Shown here: one piece after another, positions 54,156 to 64,000 of the stretch
Layout of the letters: every line of letters begins with the position of its first letter
Numbering within the stretch: position 1 is the stretch's first letter
Assembly (NCBI GenBank): GCA_026002815.1
Contig: BPGB01000008.1
Coordinates: 1-64,000 of the forward strand
Source: Candidatus Woesearchaeota archaeon
GTDB taxonomy: Archaea; Nanobdellota; Nanobdellia; Woesearchaeales; UBA9642
DNA length: 64,000 nucleotides
Direction of reading: 5' to 3'
Position numbers and translations under genes: made by a program
The notes under the pieces: generated by a model
The model's input: the letters and a program-made list of their open reading frames with translations, nothing else
What the model was told of the DNA's origin: nothing
Databases searched by the model: none

Positions 54156-57100
54156 TTCCGCATATAATGCTACGGCATTCATTCCTGATTTATATTCTCT
54201 TAATTTTGCAGGAATCCTTAATTCGAAATCATATGTTCCATTATAACCAGTGGTGTTCATATTTATTTTAGTTATGAACACTACATCCTGACTCGCATTA
54301 AATTCTGCACCCCCATCTCCTGAATCCCATAATATCCCAGTTATAAAATTACTATTATTAGTGCTGTTCAATACTGGAACATTAAGTATTTGCCTATTGA
54401 AAACAGTTATGTTTCTCAACTCCTTAGGCAATCCTGATATTGTATATGTTCTGTTTATACTATCGCTATTATTATTCATTCCTAAAGCAAGGTCTAAATT
54501 ATAAAAATCATCTACAACATATTCTCCTGTAGCGTTTCTTGATAAGGCTGTGAGATTAAACCAATTAATATTACTGTCTAAATCTGCAGCAAAAACATTT
54601 CCTCCAGTAGCATTGTCTACTGTCCAATCAAATATCGTCTTATAAGATGGATCTTGAACAGCGAGTTTACCAGTTTGATAACCCAATATGTACTGCCAGC
54701 TTCCAACAGTTATTGTTTTTGAAGCATTATTGTTTGACTCATTTGACTCATATACTGTTCCATTACTGCTTAATGGAACGTCTGCAAGAACATAGAACAC
54801 ATTATCTCCTATAGGCAATGTATGAACTATTGATACATTTCTCGATTCATTGATAGTTAGACTCATATTAAAACTTCCTAATAATAATCCAGTCATACTT
54901 CCAAGTCTTATTTCTACTGTAAAATTATTCGCATCATTCAATCCTATGTTTTTTATTTCAGCAGTTATATTTATAGTATCATTTTCTATTGGTGAAGAAA
55001 TATTTGAATAAATCAATGAACTATCAACATAAATATCTGGAAGAACAACAAAAAACCTATATGTTTCACTAGTATTTAAATTACCGGCAATATCTATACA
55101 TGTTACATTCCAATAATGATATCCTCCTAAAAGATTATTAATAGTAATATTTGTTAAGGTATTATTTGAAATATTAAAATTAGCAATTACTAAATTATCT
55201 AATGTGACTGAACAGTTCAAATAATTTGCAAGATTATCAAAAGGCGTAAAATTCAACTCCACTGATGTTGAAGTTAAATTAGTATCATTAATTGGACTAA
55301 TCAACAATATTGTCGGTTTTATTGTATCAATATACATTGTTATTCCTGTGCTGTTCTTCTTATTTCCTGAAATATCAGTAGCTTCTAAAACAATATTATA
55401 ACTGCCGTCAGGTATTGATGAAATAGTTATGTTTGATAAAGTATTATTTTGTATTGTGCCATTAACATTGCTTATCCCATTAACATATAATGTATAATTA
55501 ATGAACTGCGCCATATTGTCAGTTATATTGACGTTTATTAAGGGGGTTGTTGTATTAAACCAACTATTATTTTCAGTCAATATGTAAGGTTCTGGTGATA
55601 AGGTATCAACGAATAATCTCCTGTAAGATGTTATATTATAAGTATTATATGAAGTGTTATCATAACATTCTATTTGCCAATCATATATTCCTGAAGACAT
55701 ATAATTTATAGTGAAATTATTCAATGCATTATTTGTTAATTCATAATTATATTTTGTTTGATTAATTACACCATTTATTATTATTGAACAATTCTCTAAT
55801 CCAGTGTCATCGCTTACATTATATATGAAAGTGTTATTCTCAAACCTGCTCCATGTATTATTTTCAGGACTAATCAAGGTTATTTTCGGAGGTATAAAAA
55901 TAGCGAATGATCTTGTTTCGCTAATATTGTAATTAAATGCTTGATCCCTGCAAGTAATATTCCAGTAATGAGTTCCTTCAGACATATTTGTTACTGTATA
56001 ATTTTGAGGTATGCCAATCGATGCATTAAATCCTGTAACATTAATATTATCTATAGTAAGATTACATATTGCATAGCTTGCAAGATTGTCATATACGGTG
56101 AAATTAAAATACACGCTTGTTGAAGTAAAGTTTTGTCCATTAGCAGGATAATCTAAAAATATATATGGCGCTGTGGTGTCAACATAAATTGTTTTTGTTG
56201 TGCTGTTTGCAGTATTATTCAAATCATCAGAAGCTTCTAAAGTAATATTATATATTCCATCTGTTAAACTTGGTAGAATTATTATTTTGCTTGTGCCATT
56301 AGTAATATTTCCCACATCTGAAACAGTATTATTAATATACAGCCTGTAATCAATCAATAAATCAATATTGTCTGTAGCTGAAATATTTATTGATGGAGTA
56401 CTTGTATTAAACCATGTTCCATTAGGAGTATTTATTACTGGCTGTGGAGGAGTGTAATCTATTGTTATATAAATACTTGTGCTGTTCTTTCTTCTTCCTA
56501 GATAATCTTGGGCTTCAACATTTATTTTCTTTATACCTTGAGTTAAATTGATATTAACTATTGTTGAAATATTGTCTGTTGTTGTTCCAGTAACGTTTAG
56601 AGAATTATCTATGAATATGGAATAATTTATTTGATTTCCAGTATAATCAAGTAATGTGAAATTGATAGAAATATTACTATAATTAAACATAGTATTATTT
56701 AATGGATAATTTATTATCGACTGTAAAATGCTTATGTTCTTTGTTGCATTATTATTTGACTCATTAAGCTCACTTATTAAATTGTATGGATCAACATATA
56801 CATGCACTATATGATAGCCAGTAGTTATGTTCCAAAGGGTCCAGAATATTACTGATGAATTAGTATTGACTGTTGCAGTATAATTTCCTATAAATGTTCC
56901 AATCCCAATTGGACCATCCCAGAATTCCACAAGCACATTGTTTGCTGGCACTCCACCAATATTAGAAACATTTGCAGTTATGTTTATTGTTTCATTAACA
57001 TTTGGATTGGTGTTATTGAAAAATATTCTATAATCATCTATATATAAGTCTGGCTGGTTAATGGTGAAATATCTTGTTTGTGTAGTGTTGCTATTGTTTA

Positions 57101-60100
57101 AATCATCATAACATGTGACACTCCAATTATGTGGTCCATCTGTTAAATTATAAACAGTAATATTGAATGATGCACCGCTTGTTTTTACTGTATAATTTCT
57201 GAATATTTCATCTACATATAATGAACAATTAATGCTCGTACCATTATAATCTGTTGCAGTCCAATTAAAGAATACATCATTCATATTAAGGAATTCTCCC
57301 TCTAAAGGCCTATCTAATTCTATAATTGGTGGGTACAAGTCTATGTAAAATATTCTTAATTCTGAATATCCTAAATTGCCTGATGGGTCATAACATTGTA
57401 TACTCCAATTATGATATCCTGGAGCAATATTGCTTATTGTAAAGTTTCTCTGTACTCCTGAATTTGATAATGTGTTATTTGTCTGATTCAATGAATCATC
57501 AATGAATATGCTGCAATTACTTATATTTCCTGAATTGTCTGTTGGAGTATAATAAAATGTTATATTCTGATTTTTTGTCCTAGTATTATTTAAAGGATTG
57601 CCTAATGATATATAAGGCGCTTCTTGGACTGTGAAATTTTTTGTACTGCTAACTCCAGAATTGCCTGCATCGTCAATACATGTGACATTCCAATACAATA
57701 ATCCATCAGTTATTCCTGAATATGTCGCATTAACTACGGTATTATTTGATGAACTTACTGGTGATTTTATTGAGCCATTTATATTTACACTACATGACAT
57801 TAAAGTATCATAATTATCTGTTGCTGACCAGTTGAAGAATACTGTACTGTTTGACAACAATTGCCCGTCAGGATAATAAGTGGTTACTGTTGGAGCTATA
57901 GTATCTATTATAAATGTCCTTGTCTCGCTTATATTATTCTTACCAACACTGTCAGTACAATTTATATACCAAGTATATGTTCCTGAAGTGAATCCCGTCT
58001 CAACAAATGTATCCTGAACCCCTGATGTCAATGCTACATGAGTGGATTGTATTGCATTATTTATATATAAGTCACAGAATCCTAAATCAAAATCCGCCGG
58101 ACTATTAGGTATATATGTAAAGTTAATATTTCCAGTATTTGTACTATAATTGTCAGCAGGACTTAAAAGCACAATATTTACATTAGAATTTATAGAAAAA
58201 TTATATGTTTCAGAAACTCCTATGAATCCAGCATTGTCTATACAAGAGATAATCCAAGTATGATTCGTAACAGATAATCCATTAACATATACCGATGCTA
58301 TAGAGTTGCTGCTAACATTAAAGTTTGTCTTATTCAATACACCATCAATAGTTAAATTACAAACAAGCACATCATCAATGTCTGTAGTGTTGAAAGTGAA
58401 ATTAACGTTTCTAGTATAAATGGTCTGATTATCGTAAGGATATATCAATTGTATATAAGGGATATCATTATCTAAGTAGAAAGTCCATTCTTCTGATGTG
58501 CCGTTAAAATTATTTGTATCAAAACATATTATTGACCAATTATAAATTCCGTAATTCATATTTGTAAGTGTAAAATTATTCAATCCATCATTCTGCTTAT
58601 ACGGTATGTTTGGAGAATAAACTGTTTGATTATAATTGTTGTTGAGTATTAATGAACAATTATCCACATTAACTGAAGATAAATAATAATACAGAGTAAT
58701 ATTTGTGCTATTAACGCCGTAACCATCAAAAGGATTGTCTAATGTAATTATTGGTATTGTTTCTGTTGTAAAATTAAGTGTTGCACTAGTTGCATTATTA
58801 CCGGCATTATCCCAACAAGTAATATTCCAATAATGAAGTCCATCTGTTATGTTTGATATATTTATAGTTCCTAAACCTGTGGCATTAAATAATTGGCTGG
58901 TTGAGTCAACAGTAATATTACACAATAATAATGTATCATAATTATCGGTGACATTGTATGTAAATGATACCGTTCCAGAAGGTCTTAGCGTATCATTAGG
59001 CTCAAGAGCATAAACTATTGGAGGAGTATCATCAATAATTAATGTATAAGTTGATGTGTTTGTATATGAGCCTAAAGTATCATAACAGTTTATAAACCAG
59101 TAATATATTCCTTCATTTAAATATACATAAAACGTATTTACTGAAGATTCGTTTATTGTTGTGTTAGTCTGATTTAAATTGCTGTTTATGTATAAAGAAC
59201 AATTTTGAACGTCATTAGCATAATCTACTGCTGTATAGTTGAAGGATATTATATTACTTCTTAATGTTGTAAGATTCGAAGGATATAATATGGTTATTAC
59301 AGGACCAAAGTTGTCAGCAATTATCTCAAACCAATCATAACCCCATCCTGCACGATAATTGCTTGATGGCGGCATTGCATAAGCTACAACACTATAATTG
59401 CCGTAAATTCTTCCTAAAGTATTGAATGATTCATTATATGCGCCTGAGGAATTAGTTGTTCCAGAAGTAATATTTATTAGTATTTGATGAACACCAGTAG
59501 TTGCTGAAATATTATTTAAAGAATAATATCCTGTTATGTTGAAATCATCAAAACCCCCATCCTCGGTTGCTACATTAACCGTTGACCTAAATCTTATATT
59601 AAAACCATTAACCCTATAAGAATTATTTAATGATAATACAACTGATTGAGTTATTGCTCCAACACCACCATTCAATACAGACACCTGCGACCATGATGAT
59701 CCACTATTGTTTGTTATATCATAAGCTAAGTAATCTAATGGGGCAGCATCCCATGTTCCATCAATACCCCAAGTAAATGAAATATTTACTATATCATATC
59801 TTGAAAAGTCAATAGTGCTTAGCAAAGAATTTGATAATCTTATTGTTGCATCTGTAACCACGCCATCAATATGCGCGTGATTTCCTGTTAATGGATCGCC
59901 TGTAGATATATCCCAACCTGTATCGGCTGTCCAATTAGAAGTTAATGTATTAAATGCATCATAAAATAATGGTTCCTGAACAATATTTCCTGATATACTT
60001 ATTGAATTATTGAAATATGTTGCATTAGGATTACCATAATATACATGATAATTGTTTTCATTTACTGCATTTGCTGAAACATCACCTATGAAGTATATTG

Positions 60101-63100
60101 TACAAAAAGTTACATCATCACCAATTATTACTCCTGATTCAACAACCGATAAATTAATGTCAGAAACAACTCTTAATTCCCTACAATCAGTAATGCTACC
60201 ATAAGGTAAAGTAACATTAACTAAAATGGCTTTATTTGTTCTTTGCGAATTATTGCTATAATTTATATATATAGGTTTCCTATAAATCCAGCTTGAATTC
60301 CACCAAGGAACATCAGAATAAGTATTATTAGTAAATATATAAGATAAGGTTATATTAGTGCTTAATCCTCCAAAGGTTTCATTTCTTGTTGTAACATTAA
60401 CTAATACATGTTCTCCCTCTTGATACTGTATTTTATCTGTTATAACAGTAACATTTACAGGGAAAGTTACATTAACAGTAAAATTCCAAGTTATAGAGGT
60501 ATTGCTGTTATATCCTAAATCTATGCAAGTAACATTCCAATAATGAAATCCATTAGTTACTGTTTGAGACCTTGTAGTTATTGTTCCATTATAAACTGTA
60601 AAATTAGCATTTCCTGGACTTACAATATCATCTATTGCAATACTACAAGTGGCATTCGGAGAATAATTATCTATAAAAGTGAAATTAAAATAAACAGGAG
60701 TAGTGTTAAATACAATATTATTAGGATAAAGCAGTGTTATTGATGGTTTTGTCCTGTCAGAAATAATAATCCAAGTTGAAGAGCTTCCAGGATATCCAGT
60801 AGTATCATAACATGTAACGCTCCAATTATATGTTCCTTCCTCAAAATTGCTCACATAAAAAGTATTATTTGCACTATTCACTATTGTAGTGTTTGTTTGA
60901 TTTAGATTATTGTTTATGTATAAAGAACAATTCTGAACACCATTACCGTCTTGAACAAAATATTTAAATGTGACATTAGAGCCGTTGCCAATAAAACCAT
61001 TAAAAGGTGATTGAAGCAATACTAATGGTCCTCCTATAACCTGGAATAATCTTGTTTCTGAAGTATTAGCATTGCCTGCATCATCCCAACAAGTTACATT
61101 CCACTGCTTATATCCATCAAGCAATGGAACAGCTTTAGAAGTTAATGTATTATTCAATGATGGAATATTGGCTGATTCAACTATCGAATTAACTGTTATA
61201 TTACATGTAAGATTAGAATCAATATTATCTATTACAGTATAATTCAATATAGGTGTTGTTCCATTAAATATTGTTCCAGAAGAGATGTTAAGATAAACTT
61301 CTGGAGGCGTTATATCATAAGTGAAGTTTCTATTCTGAGAGAATCCTCTTAATCCAAAAGAATCATAACAGCTTATATTCCAAAAGTGCAATCCTTGATA
61401 GAGATTATTGAATGTTATATTATTTACTATACTCCTATTAACATTATATAATGTAGTGTTTAATGTTCCATCTAAGAATAATGAACAATTTACTATTGGA
61501 TGAGCATCAGTGACTGTGAAATTCAATTCTAAAGGAATATTTCTGGTAAATGCACCATTGTTCGGATAATTTAATGTTATTGATGGAGCTGTTATGTCAG
61601 AATCAAAAATCCATGTCTGAGAAGTGTTCCTATTTCCTGCATTATCAATACATGTAACATTCCAATAATGTGTTCCATCGCTTATTGAAGTAATATTTCT
61701 GCTTGTTATCTCTCCATGCGTAGAATAAACATTTGAGGCCTTTACAATATTATCTATAGTGACATTACATAAAAGCACTTCATAAATCAAGTCTGTTACA
61801 TTCCAAGAGAACAATGCATAATTCGCAGTAATGTTTGTATTATTTGAAGGACTAATGAGATTAATACTTGGCTTGGTATTATCTACGTATACATATACCG
61901 AGGTATTTCTACGATTATTGAGCGTATCATTGCATAATACTGTTAGATTATAAAATCCATCATTTATGCTGGAAATATCGCTAATATTGAAGTAATAAGT
62001 GCTTGTAGTGTAACTCATTAATGTTAAATTACCAACTTGTGAAGTGCCATTATAGAATGTCCATTCACATAATCCTATGCCATCATCATCATATGCTGAT
62101 GCGTTTACAGAAACATTTTGGGAAATCAAAGGAATATTTTCTACAGTAACATCAATATAATCAGTATTAATATCTGCTCTTGCATTAGCACCTGTTCCTA
62201 TCGCAAAGCTTCCTTCTATTAAAACATATAATTGCCTGTTTCTTATGAAATCATTAAAGCCTGAAGTCAATGTAACTTCACTTATGACATCCACACTACT
62301 TGCGAAAACAGTTTTTTGCAAAACATAAGTATCAGAACTCCAATTATAAACATAAATATAGAATGAACTAGGAGATAATCCTGTTCCCTGAGTTGCATAT
62401 CCCTCATGTGTTATTTTTAATGATTTCATACTTATTGTGGAATCTGGAATAGAAAAGTTAAAGCTTTGATATGCATACCTTCCAGTAGGTGTTCCAGATA
62501 TTGTGGTGGAATATCTTGAATCATCGCTTGAAGAAATTTTTACATATGCTGAAGAAGAAAATTCATTTCCAGTTATAGGTGCAATAGCACTTCCAGGAGG
62601 TTGCGAAGTTGTCCCATTATCCCATGCAATACTAGTAGTGCTCGGATTTACTATTCCACTATAATTATGTGTTCTTATAGTATTTGATGGTGTTATTATT
62701 GTTATTTCTGGTTGTGGTGGAGGATTCCTAAACCAATCAAAAGTCATCCATCCCCTAGCAGCAGTGGCACCGTTTGTTTCGAATACAGTAGCGGAATTAC
62801 ATCCTGAACCATCCCATGAAGTGCCTGTCCATAATGAACAACCACCATCTCTAGCAGAATCGGTATATACTAAAAACACTTTATTAGATGCAGGATTAGC
62901 AACTAAGTATGCACTTCTTAACTGGCCTGCACCATTCGCAACAATTTGTGTTCCTGAACTCCAGCTTGGATTTGAGAAAGTACTTGAACTAACAGTATAG
63001 CTTCCTGATGTTAAATAAGTCTGACCATTATTAACCCATACAAATAATGCCTTAGCACCATCATCCTCCCATACACATTGAAAATTTAATGAATACTCAG

Positions 63101-64000
63101 TTGTACCTTTATTAGAACCACCACATTCCGCATTAACATTCTGCGCTGGGCTTGCTGCATGAGTAGTCTTTAATAATGAAGTACCATTCCAAATAGTTCC
63201 ATCTAAATCATTATTTACATCGCAAAACATCACTCCGGCAAGAGAATGATTAAATCCACTGTATGATTCTTGGCCGCATGCAGATATTTCACTTATTTCT
63301 CCACTGGTATTAAAAATTCTTCCTAAAGATGTCCATGTTGTACCATTAAATTTATCTGCGAGCAATGCATTGAGTGTATTATTTGAATAGAAGCATATGA
63401 AATCATTGCCGCTCCATGCACAATCAAAATGCCTATAGAATGTTCTTGAAGAGGTTTCTGCTGATTGACCATTAGTGGTTAAAACTCTCCAATTAGTAAA
63501 AGCGGTCCCATTCCAAATTCCTGCAAATATTCCAGGAGTTGCCGCATTTGTACCACCACCATTATTCTGTAATGCTATACCTATAATATTGCTTCCTTTT
63601 TTAGGATATAAGTGTATCCAATCATATTCATAATTTTCTCCACCAGTAACAGAAACAGCGGTTTCTGAACTTAATGAAGTGCCATTCCATATACGATACA
63701 TGAATTGTGTATTCGCTCCAGTGTTGTTTTCATAAACTAATAAGCATCTTCCAGATAATGACTCGCAATCAACATCCATAGCAGGCAAATCAAGGCTAGG
63801 TTGTGTTGCTAATACAGTGTTTCCACTCCAAGTCCAATTATCTGTGTAGAATATTGCAAAATTAACATCATTGCCATTATCCTTAACAATTAATAAACAT
63901 TGTGGATAATCGCGCATGCATCTAAACTTCATCCAAGAAATCCTATCACCCATATTAACACCTGAAGAAACTTCGCCTTGAAGCAATGTTCCAGTCCAAT
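54147..64000 (-). CDS. Giant (more than 3279 aa, 5'-truncated by window edge) adhesin-like protein: beta-propeller-like N region, many Ig-like repeats, DUF2341, CARDB, C-terminal module-B-like domain
   Basis: Frame stays open to the window edge (...WTGTLLQGEVSSG). Repeats of about 90 aa with 'W.(V/I)(T/N)C.D..GN...S.(T/S)..F'; DUF2341 'WWNSSWIYRKPIYIN'; CARDB 'PDLYIDDYRIFFNNTNPNVNETINITANVSNIGG'; C-term 'YDFELRIPAKLREYKSGMNAVALYAELK'. Confidence 0.85.
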   Translation of the reverse strand, partial: WTGTLLQGEVSSGVNMGDRISWMKFRCMRDYPQCLLIVKDNGNDVNFAIFYTDNWTWSGNTVLATQPSLDLPAMDVDCESLSGRCLLVYENNTGANTQFMYRIWNGTSLSSETAVSVTGGENYEYDWIHLYPKKGSNIIGIALQNNGGGTNAATPGIFAGIWNGTAFTNWRVLTTNGQSAETSSRTFYRHFDCAWSGNDFICFYSNNTLNALLADKFNGTTWTSLGRIFNTSGEISEISACGQESYSGFNHSLAGVMFCDVNNDLDGTIWNGTSLLKTTHAASPAQNVNAECGGSNKGTTEYSLNFQCVWEDDGAKALFVWVNNGQTYLTSGSYTVSSSTFSNPSWSSGTQIVANGAGQLRSAYLVANPASNKVFLVYTDSARDGGCSLWTGTSWDGSGCNSATVFETNGATAARGWMTFDWFRNPPPQPEITIITPSNTIRTHNYSGIVNPSTTSIAWDNGTTSQPPGSAIAPITGNEFSSSAYVKISSSDDSRYSTTISGTPTGRYAYQSFNFSIPDSTISMKSLKITHEGYATQGTGLSPSSFYIYVYNWSSDTYVLQKTVFASSVDVISEVTLTSGFNDFIRNRQLYVLIEGSFAIGTGANARADINTDYIDVTVENIPLISQNVSVNASAYDDDGIGLCEWTFYNGTSQVGNLTLMSYTTSTYYFNISDISSINDGFYNLTVLCNDTLNNRRNTSVYVYVDNTKPSINLISPSNNTNITANYALFSWNVTDLIYEVLLCNVTIDNIVKASNVYSTHGEITSRNITSISDGTHYWNVTCIDNAGNRNTSQTWIFDSDITAPSITLNYPNNGAFTRNIPLELNFTVTDAHPIVNCSLFLDGTLNTTLYNVNRSIVNNITFNNLYQGLHFWNISCYDSFGLRGFSQNRNFTYDITPPEVYLNISSGTIFNGTTPILNYTVIDNIDSNLTCNITVNSIVESANIPSLNNTLTSKAVPLLDGYKQWNVTCWDDAGNANTSETRLFQVIGGPLVLLQSPFNGFIGNGSNVTFKYFVQDGNGVQNCSLYINNNLNQTNTTIVNSANNTFYVSNFEEGTYNWSVTCYDTTGYPGSSSTWIIISDRTKPSITLLYPNNIVFNTTPVYFNFTFIDNYSPNATCSIAIDDIVSPGNANFTVYNGTITTRSQTVTNGFHYWNVTCIDLGYNSNTSITWNFTVNVTFPVNVTVITDKIQYQEGEHVLVNVTTRNETFGGLSTNITLSYIFTNNTYSDVPWWNSSWIYRKPIYINYSNNSQRTNKAILVNVTLPYGSITDCRELRVVSDINLSVVESGVIIGDDVTFCTIYFIGDVSANAVNENNYHVYYGNPNATYFNNSISISGNIVQEPLFYDAFNTLTSNWTADTGWDISTGDPLTGNHAHIDGVVTDATIRLSNSLLSTIDFSRYDIVNISFTWGIDGTWDAAPLDYLAYDITNNSGSSWSQVSVLNGGVGAITQSVVLSLNNSYRVNGFNIRFRSTVNVATEDGGFDDFNITGYYSLNNISATTGVHQILINITSGTTNSSGAYNESFNTLGRIYGNYSVVAYAMPPSSNYRAGWGYDWFEIIADNFGPVITILYPSNLTTLRSNIISFNYTAVDYANDVQNCSLYINSNLNQTNTTINESSVNTFYVYLNEGIYYWFINCYDTLGSYTNTSTYTLIIDDTPPIVYALEPNDTLRPSGTVSFTYNVTDNYDTLLLCNITVDSTSQLFNATGLGTINISNITDGLHYWNITCWDNAGNNATSATLNFTTETIPIITLDNPFDGYGVNSTNITLYYYLSSVNVDNCSLILNNNYNQTVYSPNIPYKQNDGLNNFTLTNMNYGIYNWSIICFDTNNFNGTSEEWTFYLDNDIPYIQLIYPYDNQTIYTRNVNFTFNTTDIDDVLVCNLTIDGVLNKTNFNVSSNSIASVYVNGLSVTNHTWIISCIDNAGFIGVSETYNFSINSNVNIVLLSPADNYSTNTGNINFTYIPNSPADFDLGFCDLYINNAIQSTHVALTSGVQDTFVETGFTSGTYTWYINCTDSVGKNNISETRTFIIDTIAPTVTTYYPDGQLLSNSTVFFNWSATDNYDTLMSCSVNINGSIKSPVSSSNNTVVNATYSGITDGLLYWNVTCIDDAGNSGVSSTKNFTVQEAPYISLGNPLNNTRTKNQNITFYYTPTDNSGNISNCSIFIDDSLNQTNNTLSNSGVQRNFTISNIAPGYHNWSIQCYDPSGNLGYSELRIFYIDLYPPIIELDRPLEGEFLNMNDVFFNWTATDYNGTSINCSLYVDEIFRNYTVKTSGASFNITVYNLTDGPHNWSVTCYDDLNNSNTTQTRYFTINQPDLYIDDYRIFFNNTNPNVNETINITANVSNIGGVPANNVLVEFWDGPIGIGTFIGNYTATVNTNSSVIFWTLWNITTGYHIVHVYVDPYNLISELNESNNNATKNISILQSIINYPLNNTMFNYSNISINFTLLDYTGNQINYSIFIDNSLNVTGTTTDNISTIVNINLTQGIKKINVEAQDYLGRRKNSTSIYITIDYTPPQPVINTPNGTWFNTSTPSINISATDNIDLLIDYRLYINNTVSDVGNITNGTSKIIILPSLTDGIYNITLEASDDLNNTANSTTKTIYVDTTAPYIFLDYPANGQNFTSTSVYFNFTVYDNLASYAICNLTIDNINVTGFNASIGIPQNYTVTNMSEGTHYWNITCRDQAFNYNISETRSFAIFIPPKITLISPENNTWSRFENNTFIYNVSDDTGLENCSIIINGVINQTKYNYELTNNALNNFTINYMSSGIYDWQIECYDNTSYNTYNITSYRRLFVDTLSPEPYILTENNSWFNTTTPLINVNITDNMAQFINYTLYVNGISNVNGTIQNNTLSNITISSIPDGSYNIVLEATDISGNKKNSTGITMYIDTIKPTILLISPINDTNLTSTSVELNFTPFDNLANYLNCSVTLDNLVIANFNISNNTLTNITINNLLGGYHYWNVTCIDIAGNLNTSETYRFFVVLPDIYVDSSLIYSNISSPIENDTINITAEIKNIGLNDANNFTVEIRLGSMTGLLLGSFNMSLTINESRNVSIVHTLPIGDNVFYVLADVPLSSNGTVYESNESNNNASKTITVGSWQYILGYQTGKLAVQDPSYKTIFDWTVDNATGGNVFAADLDSNINWFNLTALSRNATGEYVVDDFYNLDLALGMNNNSDSINRTYTISGLPKELRNITVFNRQILNVPVLNSTNNSNFITGILWDSGDGGAEFNASQDVVFITKINMNTTGYNGTYDFELRIPAKLREYKSGMNAVALYAELK

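Overview
The window is AT-rich archaeal DNA. Gene content and protein style point to a DPANN/Woesearchaeota-Pacearchaeota-like genome; this taxonomic guess is inference. From 0 to about 16 kb it carries housekeeping genes: a SET-domain protein, an intron-containing tRNA-Thr(CGT), a D-Ala-D-Ala-ligase-like ATP-grasp gene with two tandem GNAT/Fem-like acyltransferases, gyrB, two site-2-protease homologues (one frameshifted), a patatin, the zinc-ribbon + aEF1B pair, trm1, aIF5B/IF2, a PUA protein and a HAD hydrolase. Pyruvate kinase lies at about 30.4-31.8 kb. From about 16 kb to the right edge the window is mostly a large, mainly minus-strand surface-protein region. It includes Ig-like/beta-propeller/CARDB/DUF2341 giants, one running off the window, and two families of small secreted proteins. 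The main hypothesis is that both small families ('module A' and 'module B') recur as the C-terminal domain of giant proteins. That layout recalls pilin subunit plus tip adhesin, and some module-B genes are translationally coupled to dedicated DNA-binding regulators. Other observations: (i) a 1.55-kb patch with 12 single-base homopolymer +1 shifts that splits one roughly 8.85-kb giant gene; (ii) near-identical paralogue blocks with an anomalous NNT/NNG-only codon pattern; (iii) recurrent short tandem duplications spanning stop codons; (iv) a tRNA with non-canonical elbow residues. No CRISPR array, rRNA, transposase or phage genes were recognised.
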